Origin: Candidatus Woesearchaeota archaeon
Lineage (GTDB): Archaea; Nanobdellota; Nanobdellia; Woesearchaeales; UBA10200
Length of the DNA: 5,085 nt
Assembly (NCBI GenBank): GCA_016180275.1
Contig: JACPBN010000019.1
Coordinates: 1-5,085, forward strand
Direction: 5' to 3'
The notes under the pieces were generated by a model. The model ran no database searches, had not been told where the DNA came from, and saw only the letters and a list, made by a program, of their open reading frames with translations. Positions 1 through 5,085 of the stretch are shown piece after piece. Each line of letters opens with the position of its first letter. Positions within the stretch are counted from its first letter, which is position 1. Position numbers and translations under genes: made by a program.

Positions 1-1
1 T

Positions 2-226
2 GCATTCTCTAAATCAAAAGAAATGCATGATATTGTATTAAAAATATTCCTATATGAATATAACAATAAACTCAAATCAGTCAAACACTAACACTACCCA
101 GAGTTTGCTCAGTATCAAGAGAAGTATGATACATATGTTACACAATTGCAAGCAGCATATGCTAAATCTAAGGCTATTGAAGATGGGATAAGAATGCGGA
201 ATGAGATGAAATGGATGAGCCATTAA
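2..226 (+). pseudogene. 3' end of an unidentified gene, interrupted by an in-frame TAA
   Basis: I do not recognise this gene. One frame is open from the window edge to a TAA at 89-91, then open again for 44 codons to a second TAA at 224-226. The translation on both sides is hydrophilic and looks like ordinary protein: before the stop it reads ...YNNKLKSVKH, after it HYPEFAQYQEKYDTYVTQLQ, an alpha-helical Gln/Tyr/Lys-rich segment. The part after the first stop has no ATG until 194, so it is unlikely to be a separate gene. The simplest reading is one reading frame broken by a point change such as CAA to TAA. The alternative is that the real gene ends at 91 and the rest is chance. Its end lies only 18 bases before the next gene on the same strand, so the two were probably co-transcribed. 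The 5' part lies outside the window. Confidence 0.4.
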
Positions 227-233
227 ATTGTAT

Positions 234-240
234 GAGGTGA
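234..240 (+). promoter_or_regulatory. Shine-Dalgarno site of the LysM protein gene
   Basis: GAGGTGA lies four bases before the ATG at 245 and is complementary to the conserved 3' end of 16S rRNA (CACCTC core). An in-frame TGA at 233-235 rules out any earlier start, so this site and ATG fix the N-terminus. Confidence 0.85.
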
Positions 241-244
241 GAAA

Positions 245-2344
245 ATGGATCAAGCTTTACCACATCAAATTTATATTGGTGTAAATACAGGCAGCATAGA
301 TGCTATACTTATGCCAGCTAATTCTCCAGATTTTGCTTTTGTTCATTTGCTACAAGGCTTACAGCCAGATAACGCTGATGAAGGCAGATTAGTAACATTA
401 GCTAGGCAGTTGTATGATAAAAATACCTCTGATTATGCAATGATGCAATTAAGGCTAGCAGCTGCAAATAATTTCAGAGGATGCACTGACTTGGAGATTG
501 CAGATTTAGCTTATTTTATGAAAGAAGACCTCTTCCCAAATTTACCTGCCAACTTAAAAGATGAAATTGCAGCAAGGCAGCTTAATGATGTTCAACAGGC
601 ATTGGATGCTTATCAAAAAGGAATAGATGATGAGTTTAAAGAGTATAAGCAAACTTATGTGCCGGCTGTGAGTTTTGCTGGGTTATTAATGGGGCTTGGG
701 ATTATCAAAGATAAAAAGAAAGGTGCCAAATTAGCACAAGTTACTAGAAAAGTCGGCACAGGCGGATTAGCTGCTTTAGCAGGATTAATTTCTGTTTATT
801 TCGCAGGCAGCTATGCAAGCCTAACATCTTATGACGGAAATAATAATGCTGATAATCATGCAACTGTAGTTGTGGTTGATCAGAATGGCAATTATGCAGG
901 ATTATTGTCAACAGATGAGCAGCCTAAAGTTGAGGCTATGCAAACTACATATAAAACTAATGCGGAGATTGGAGAAATCGTGAAGAAAAATTTACAACGA
1001 ATTGCTAATTCTGGCAGCGATACTAGAAATATTGAAGCATACATAGTTGTTGTAGATAATAATAGCAACCTTGCACAAATAGTGAGAGAAAGGACAAAAG
1101 ATGATAAGGTAATTACTTTAATTGCACCTTTGGTATATAAGAGTAAGCAGGTAAAATCATCAGATCATTTAGGTCAGGGAGTTATAGCATATGATATTAA
1201 AAGTATTACAACAAGAAATGCAGAAACTTCAGCCAATACTGCTTCTCCTCAAGAAACAACAGATGAATACAAATTAAATGCGTATGAAGCAATGCAAGAA
1301 GCAAAAAGAGGAGTAGAAGAGAAGCAAAGAGCAGTTGGAGAAAAAGCTGTTGGGTTAGGTGTGCCAATAGTATCAACATTAGCTGAAACAGGAATGACTG
1401 GCTTAGCTATTGCTGAAGATGTTGGTACAGTAGTTGCTTGTGCTGAAGCTCTACCATTATGTGGATATGTAATTGCAGAAAGAATTACTTCTTTCAATGG
1501 TGATAGTGAAGACGTTCCATTTACCGGAACACTAGAAAAGAGTAGAAATACTCTTGATAGCATTGTAACAACTGCAAAAGATATACCAGAAAATTTAGGT
1601 GAATTTTTAGGAGCAATGCAGAAACTTAGCGAAGCTAGCAAAAATTATTCTGACAAAGTTACAGCATATTCAAAAATGATAGACCCAAATAAAACACAAC
1701 AAACTACAAATGAATGTATAATACAAAATCGTGGTGCAGCTTTTAGTAGTTCTCCTGAAGTTATATCTCAAGTAATAATTGATTGTCTTGCAAAGAGTGA
1801 AGTAGCTAGAAATGAAGATGCTAGAGTTAAGGATTTATATGATAGAGTTCAAAAAACAGGTGGAATTGATTCATATCGAGAAAGTTTAAAGAGTCATGCT
1901 GAAACAGGAAGAATAACAAATAGAGATGCCATTAGCGCAGGTGGTAAAATTTATGTAAGTGATACTGAAGTACATGTTGTCCAGAAAGGAGAAACATTAA
2001 CGTCTATTGGTAAAGGCTATGGAATGAGTGCTGAACAATTGCAAGCAAAAAATAATGCGGTTGTAAATGAAAAACTTCAAGCGAAATTGAAAGCAGAAGA
2101 ACAAAAAAAACAAGAATCACAGGAAAGGCAAAGAAAAGATGAAGAAGCCAAGCAACAAGCAGCAAGAGAAGCACAAGAAAAGGCTGATAGAGATAGACAA
2201 GCAAAAGAAGCAGCAGATAGGGCATTTAACCATATAGAAAGAATGCAGAGAGAGAGTGCATCTAGCGAGCCTAAAGATGATTTAGATAGGGTATTTGATA
2301 GAGTTCAGAGAGAACAAAGAGAACAAGCGTCTAGTGATGATTGA
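245..2344 (+). CDS. Large modular LysM-domain protein with C-terminal charged helix
   Basis: This 699-residue protein is intact; I recognise one domain but not the whole family. Residues 1-65 form a module shared with the next gene. Residues 140-154 and 171-190 are hydrophobic, joined by a very basic loop (KDKKKGAK...), and could be a membrane hairpin. Residues 206-320 look like an alpha/beta domain with two copies of a VVVD-x-N-x-N strand motif 59 residues apart. Residues 366-412 are again hydrophobic and Gly/Ala-rich. Residues 576-606 are a classic LysM domain, and residues 607-699 are an Ala/Glu/Lys/Gln/Arg-rich helix, probably a coiled coil, with a terminal repeat. There is no N-terminal signal peptide. 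LysM domains bind N-acetylglucosamine glycans, so a cell-envelope role is inferred. Cysteines are few (80, 399, 406, 491, 514). The gene sits in a probable operon with an interrupted gene on each side. Confidence 0.93.
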   Translation: MDQALPHQIYIGVNTGSIDAILMPANSPDFAFVHLLQGLQPDNADEGRLVTLARQLYDKNTSDYAMMQLRLAAANNFRGCTDLEIADLAYFMKEDLFPNLPANLKDEIAARQLNDVQQALDAYQKGIDDEFKEYKQTYVPAVSFAGLLMGLGIIKDKKKGAKLAQVTRKVGTGGLAALAGLISVYFAGSYASLTSYDGNNNADNHATVVVVDQNGNYAGLLSTDEQPKVEAMQTTYKTNAEIGEIVKKNLQRIANSGSDTRNIEAYIVVVDNNSNLAQIVRERTKDDKVITLIAPLVYKSKQVKSSDHLGQGVIAYDIKSITTRNAETSANTASPQETTDEYKLNAYEAMQEAKRGVEEKQRAVGEKAVGLGVPIVSTLAETGMTGLAIAEDVGTVVACAEALPLCGYVIAERITSFNGDSEDVPFTGTLEKSRNTLDSIVTTAKDIPENLGEFLGAMQKLSEASKNYSDKVTAYSKMIDPNKTQQTTNECIIQNRGAAFSSSPEVISQVIIDCLAKSEVARNEDARVKDLYDRVQKTGGIDSYRESLKSHAETGRITNRDAISAGGKIYVSDTEVHVVQKGETLTSIGKGYGMSAEQLQAKNNAVVNEKLQAKLKAEEQKKQESQERQRKDEEAKQQAAREAQEKADRDRQAKEAADRAFNHIERMQRESASSEPKDDLDRVFDRVQREQREQASSDD
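1970..2062 (+). other. LysM domain (residues 576-606 of the large protein)
   Basis: The segment VHVVQKGETLTSIGKGYGMS followed by AEQLQAKNN matches the LysM pattern: a first strand ending in V-x-x-G-[DE]-T-L, then x-S-I-[AG]-x-x-Y-G, then a helix ending in a conserved Asn. Key residues are G582, E583, T584, L585, I588, Y592, G593, L599 and N603. LysM is an established carbohydrate-binding fold for peptidoglycan and chitin-like N-acetylglucosamine polymers. Only one copy is present, and it runs straight into the charged helix. Confidence 0.9.
2216..2341 (+). repeat. Two-copy 23-residue C-terminal repeat inside the LysM protein
   Basis: Residues 658-676 and 681-699 align without gaps at a spacing of 23 residues. 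Ten of 19 positions are identical (D, R, F, R, Q, R, E, A, S, S in order) and most others are conservative. The DNA copies begin at 2216 and 2285 with GATAGGGCATTT and GATAGGGTATTT, so similarity persists at nucleotide level. Each unit is a helical segment starting D-R-x-F and ending A-S-S with acidic residues. A related LYDRVQK occurs earlier at residues 531-537. Confidence 0.75.
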
Positions 2345-2361
2345 GAGGTGAGGATATCATC

Positions 2362-2366
2362 GAGGT
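2362..2366 (+). promoter_or_regulatory. Shine-Dalgarno site of the interrupted paralogue
   Basis: GAGGT lies six bases before the ATG at 2373, the same distance as GAGGT to ATG in the preceding gene. A stronger match, GAGGTGAGG at 2345-2353, directly follows the upstream stop codon. It is about 19 bases from the ATG and has no start codon of this frame at normal distance, so the nearer site probably sets the start. Confidence 0.55.
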
Positions 2367-2372
2367 TGGTTT

Positions 2373-2687
2373 ATGATGGATGCTTTACCGATTGCAAGTT
2401 ATATAAGTGCACCTAATGGTTTTGGATTGAATGCTATTGTCCAATGACATGATACTAGCATTATAGATGATAAACATTTTATTGCCAGTAGTAATCAAGA
2501 AGGAAGGCTTGTACAATTAGCACGACAATTATATAATCCTCAAAAAGCTGATGCAGCTACTTTAATGCCGATAGAAGAATCAATGCAATCAGAGAAGCTA
2601 TATAGAAAAGATAAAACTTTTAAAACAATACGTCATCCTAACGATGGTGGACCATTGAAAATTAAGGGTAGACATTTTGACGACTAA
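2373..2687 (+). pseudogene. Short paralogue of the LysM protein N-terminus, interrupted by TGA
   Basis: Reading from ATG 2373 (or 2376), the protein begins (M)MDALPIASYISAPNGFG and meets TGA at 2445-2447. The same frame stays open for 79 more codons to TAA at 2685-2687. The part after the stop contains EGRLVQLARQLY, matching EGRLVTLARQLY at residues 46-57 of the preceding gene, and the part before it matches that gene's start (MD-ALP...YI...G...AI). Both sides therefore belong to one ancestral gene of about 104 codons. After residue 65 the two proteins diverge: this one ends in a basic, hydrophilic tail (...LYRKDKTFKTIRHPNDGG...) with no membrane segment or LysM. It begins 28 bases after the preceding stop, in the same probable operon. 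The stop could be a recent mutation, an assembly error or, less likely, a read-through site. The function is unknown. Confidence 0.7.
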
Positions 2688-2753
2688 TATAATGGCTTTC
2701 TATTAAGCTATAAAAGGTAATAGGAAAAACCTAAACTCATCCCCTAATCTATC

Positions 2754-3998
2754 TCATCGCCTTCTAAAATTACCCTTATGCATGAACTTAGAGAAGAACT
2801 TTCTTGATTGGTTGCCGCGATTATTGCCGAAATGTTTTGGCGGCGGCCTTGCTACTGCGCCTACCGCATTCTCTGCCTGTTTTGAATGATATAAATGTGG
2901 CAGAACCTCAATCTTTTGCCTGATCAATCTCTCAATATTATGCAGGAAGTTCCTTTCATCTGCTGCACAAAAGGAATATGCTGTGCCTTCTGCCCCTGCC
3001 CTTGCAGTCCTGCCTATCCTGTGGACATAGCTCTCTGGCTCATTAGGCAGCTCAAAATTTATGACATGAGAGATATTATCTATGTCTATGCCGCGGGCTG
3101 CAATATCAGTTGCAACCAATACCTTAGTCCTTCCAGATTTGAAGTCATAAAGTGCTTTTTGCCTTGCACCCTGTGATTTATTGCCATGGATAGCATCTGC
3201 TCTTACTCCATTCTCGTTAAGGAACTTTTCAACCCTGTTTGCTTTATGTTTTGTTCTGGTAAAAATTAATACGCATGTAAGATGTTTTTGCTTAAGAAGC
3301 TCTAACAATAAGCTTTGTTTAGTTCCTTGATCTACAAAAAAAACGCATTGCTTTACACGCTCAACAGTTGTAGCTTGCGGCGCAGCCTCAACATGCACTG
3401 GATTCCTGAGAAGCCTTTTGGCAAGCTCATTGACTTCAGGAGACATTGTTGCAGAGAAAAAAAGCGATTGCCTTTTTTGAGGTAGTCTTGCGATTATCTT
3501 TTGGATGTCACGGATAAAGCCCATATCAAGCATCCTGTCAGCTTCATCCAAAACAAAGAATTCTATGTCTTTCAGATTAACTTTGCCTTGATTTAGGTGA
3601 TCAAGCAATCTTCCGGGTGTTGCAACGATGATATCAACGCCTTTAGCCAGTGCATTTATCTGCTGTCCATAGCTGACTCCTCCAAAAATAACTGTGTGCT
3701 TAAATTTAAGAAACTGCCCGTATGCAGCAAAGCTTTCTCCTATCTGCGCTGCTAATTCTCTTGTAGGAGCAAGAACCAATGTACGGACAACTCTTGGGTA
3801 TTTCTCAGTCATCCTTTGCAAAATTGGTAGTACAAACGCAGCAGTCTTTCCAGTTCCTGTCTGGGCAATGCCTATCAGATCTTTGCCTGTCAATAATGAT
3901 GGGATAGATTTTAATTGTATAGGTGTTGGCTTAGTATAGCCCTGTTTAGTTACTGCTCTCTGCAATGGCTCAATTAGGTTTAAATCTTTAAATGTCAT
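2754..3998 (-). CDS. rhlE: RhlE-type DEAD-box ATP-dependent RNA helicase
   Basis: This 414-residue protein has the complete DEAD-box helicase core. It uses ATP to unwind short RNA duplexes or remodel ribonucleoproteins in the cytoplasm, typically in ribosome assembly, RNA decay or cold adaptation. Motifs in order: Q motif with F3 and GYTKPTPIQ (20-28), motif I AQTGTGKT (45-52), Ia PTREL (78-82), Ib TPGR (127-130), II DEAD (151-154), III SAT (182-184), IV IFTRT (245-249), V ATDIAARGIDI (296-306) and VI HRIGRTAR (326-333). The AIHGNKSQGARQKAL segment (269-283) is typical of RhlE. Residues 385-414 form a basic tail rich in Gly, Asn, Lys and Arg, as expected for RNA binding. All catalytic residues are present. 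The ATG is supported by AGGAG eight bases upstream. GC content is visibly higher than in the flanking genes. No partner gene is nearby. Confidence 0.97.
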   Translation of the reverse strand: MTFKDLNLIEPLQRAVTKQGYTKPTPIQLKSIPSLLTGKDLIGIAQTGTGKTAAFVLPILQRMTEKYPRVVRTLVLAPTRELAAQIGESFAAYGQFLKFKHTVIFGGVSYGQQINALAKGVDIIVATPGRLLDHLNQGKVNLKDIEFFVLDEADRMLDMGFIRDIQKIIARLPQKRQSLFFSATMSPEVNELAKRLLRNPVHVEAAPQATTVERVKQCVFFVDQGTKQSLLLELLKQKHLTCVLIFTRTKHKANRVEKFLNENGVRADAIHGNKSQGARQKALYDFKSGRTKVLVATDIAARGIDIDNISHVINFELPNEPESYVHRIGRTARAGAEGTAYSFCAADERNFLHNIERLIRQKIEVLPHLYHSKQAENAVGAVARPPPKHFGNNRGNQSRKFFSKFMHKGNFRRR

Positions 3999-4006
3999 GT
4001 TATTTG

Positions 4007-4011
4007 CTCCT
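4007..4011 (-). promoter_or_regulatory. Shine-Dalgarno site of the helicase gene
   Basis: On the minus strand AGGAG stands eight bases before the helicase ATG (3998-3996), within AAAAGGAGCAAATAACATG. It supports the chosen start. Confidence 0.75.
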
Positions 4012-4074
4012 TTTATGGATAAAACCTGGGTGTCTTCTTAAATCCATTGGTTTTTGGAGAGGGTGGGATTGTAA

Positions 4075-4103
4075 GGAATAAATGTATTGCTATTTATTTT
4101 TCT
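4075..4103 (-). promoter_or_regulatory. Candidate TATA-like promoter region for the helicase
   Basis: Read on the minus strand, this AT-rich stretch contains GAAAAATAAATA and, slightly downstream, ACATTTATT. If the organism is archaeal, the first resembles a purine-rich BRE followed by a TATA box, which would give a leader of about 70 bases. The intergenic region ahead of the helicase is only 107 bases and any AT-rich gap can look like this, so the call is weak. Co-transcription with the upstream membrane-protein gene is the alternative. Confidence 0.22.
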
Positions 4104-4105
4104 TA

Positions 4106-5055
4106 TTAAAATATTTTTTTTAGTTTTAAGAGGGTTTGTGAACTTATCCCCTTTATTCGTGTTTGATTATTTAATAGATTATTTAGTTGTAATGTTTTCT
4201 TATTTCTTGTTTTATCTTTTTTAGATTTTAAGTTTGATGAATTCTTTGTAAATAATTCATAAATTAATACAGAAAGTATACCTAAAACAATACTATCAAC
4301 TACCTTTTGTAATTCTGCAAGTTCACGTCTTTGTGGATTAAATCTCAAGAAGAAACTTCTGTCAGTGATATTACTATATTTTTTTTGTGCGGTTTGAAAT
4401 ACTTTGCCACCAAAATTCCAAGTTTTCATAAATATTGGCTCTTCTAATTGATATTTACCCTCTATTACAAAAAAACAATTTTCTTGACACAAATAACCTA
4501 AAATTCCTCTGTCATAAAATATTGAGAGAATCCCTATTGTTTTTAGATTATGTATTAATCTAAAGTATCTGGCATCTAGTGTTTTAAGATACAATCTGAT
4601 AACTGGTGTTGCTCTACTATATCTTTCTATTGTCGAAGTATTTAAGTAGAATATAATGGTATCTTTAGTAGTATTTAACTTATCATGCGTGAAGTTGACC
4701 CAGTTATCATAGCCATTATTTAGGTCATAACTAATAGAAGCATTTTTCAATCCAGTTGCTTGAAGATATAATTTTGAGTCAGTTAGATTTGTACAATTAT
4801 TTTCTAGTAAGACACCAAATGAAACCTCATTAGTTAATAAGTTTAAGTCAATAAAATTAATATTACCAGTTATGCACCCTTCTCTTCTATCATCATTTAA
4901 TTCAATACTTAAATCAAAATTATTAATTTTTCCATTTTGATATAATTTCTCATTAGTCCATAAAGTATACGAAAAGTATAATAAAATAAGTATACCAAGA
5001 ATGAAATATTCCTTGCTATGCCAGAATTTCCGTGTTTTAGAAAAATATTCTTCAT
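4106..5055 (-). CDS. Membrane-anchored protein of unknown family, apparent 1-base frameshift near start
   Basis: I do not recognise the family. The frame is open from 5059 down to TAA at 4106-4108, but its first standard start is a TTG at 4750 with no SD, in the middle of continuous protein-like sequence. An ATG at 5055 lies one frame off. Adding one T to the T5 run (minus strand of 5041-5045) joins them into a 316-residue protein beginning MKNIFSKTRKFW. In that numbering there is a basic N-terminus, a transmembrane helix at 17-33 (YFILGILILLYFSYTLW), a polar domain at about 35-250 with four cysteines (61, 88, 190, 194) and seven N-x-S/T sequons, a second helix at 253-269 and a Lys-rich tail to 316. 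Both termini are probably cytoplasmic and the middle domain outside. There is no SD before the ATG. The gene lies 107 bases upstream of the helicase on the same strand and is very AT-rich. Confidence 0.7.
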
Positions 5056-5085
5056 TTTGTCAGGTTACTTAATTTTCTAATCAAT

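Noticed and set aside
1249..1641. Minus-strand reading frame of 130 codons inside the LysM gene
   Set aside because: It is fully overlapped by a convincing coding frame, has no SD, and its Ser/Thr/Ala-rich translation is what the antisense of this gene would give.
2004..2225. Leu/Phe-rich minus-strand frame of 73 codons
   Set aside because: It is the antisense of Lys/Glu/Gln-rich helix codons, which always reads as Leu/Phe. It is a shadow and not a membrane protein.
2445..2447. Alternative genetic code with TGA read as Gly or Trp
   Set aside because: The LysM gene ends in TGA immediately before the next gene's SD, and the helicase ends in TGA right after a normal basic tail. Neither long gene contains an internal TGA, and recoding would not explain the TAA at 89 or the missing start at 5055.
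2701..2737. Possible terminator for the helicase (T4 and T5 tracts on the minus strand, TAGG-AAAAA-CCTA mini-hairpin)
   Set aside because: The stem is only four pairs and the T tracts are short and broken, so it does not stand out from ordinary AT-rich intergenic DNA.
2895..3176. Cys-rich plus-strand frame of 93 codons, and another at 3694-3939
   Set aside because: Both lie inside the conserved helicase core on the other strand, and the helicase motifs are unambiguous.
4041..4070. AATCC...GGATT inverted repeat upstream of the helicase
   Set aside because: The arms are five bases with a 20-base loop, and no second copy was seen in the window.
4910..5055. Short hydrophobic peptide read from ATG 5055 without frame correction
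   Set aside because: It runs about 48 codons and overlaps the long frame, whose own translation there gives a basic N-terminus, a clean transmembrane helix and continuity with the rest of the protein.
1..5085. CRISPR array, tRNA, rRNA, insertion sequence or attachment site
   Set aside because: By eye I found no regularly spaced repeats, tRNA cloverleaf motifs, transposase motifs or long terminal inverted repeats.

Overview
The window is a low-GC, gene-dense piece of a prokaryotic genome. No rRNA, tRNA or ribosomal protein fixes the taxon. The compact genes, GAGGTGA and AGGAG ribosome binding sites, Asn/Lys/Ile-rich membrane protein and large orphan modular protein would suit a small-genome lineage such as a DPANN archaeon or a CPR bacterium. 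I lean slightly to a DPANN archaeon, but this is inference. The standard genetic code fits: TGA and TAA both end real genes.

Layout. Positions 1-226 (+) hold the tail of an unidentified gene with an in-frame TAA. Eighteen bases later, 245-2344 (+) encodes a 699-residue protein. Its parts are a shared N-terminal module, a hydrophobic hairpin, an alpha/beta-looking middle, a second hydrophobic stretch, a clear LysM domain and a long charged helix ending in a 23-residue repeat. Directly behind it, 2373-2687 (+) is a shorter relative with the same N-terminal module but a different C-terminus, interrupted by a TGA. Positions 2688-2753 are a short convergent gap. On the minus strand, 2754-3998 encodes an intact RhlE-type DEAD-box RNA helicase with its own RBS. 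Upstream of it on the same strand, 4106-5055 encodes a membrane-anchored protein of no family I recognise. Its true N-terminus appears only if one base is restored in a T run near the start.

How the genes relate. The plus-strand genes look like one transcription unit: short gaps, strong SD sites, and two members of one family in tandem. They probably act at the cell envelope, because LysM binds N-acetylglucosamine-containing glycans. The helicase is a housekeeping RNA-remodelling gene of clearly higher GC and shows no functional link to the plus-strand cluster. The membrane protein has two transmembrane helices around a roughly 220-residue outer domain.

The most interesting signal is the pair of tandem genes that keep one N-terminal module, with strongly diverged codons, ahead of unrelated C-termini. 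This is the pattern of a sorting or docking module carrying variable cargo. Three genes in 5 kb carry an apparent disabling change (TAA, TGA, one-base frameshift), which suggests either real decay of accessory genes or an imperfect assembly.
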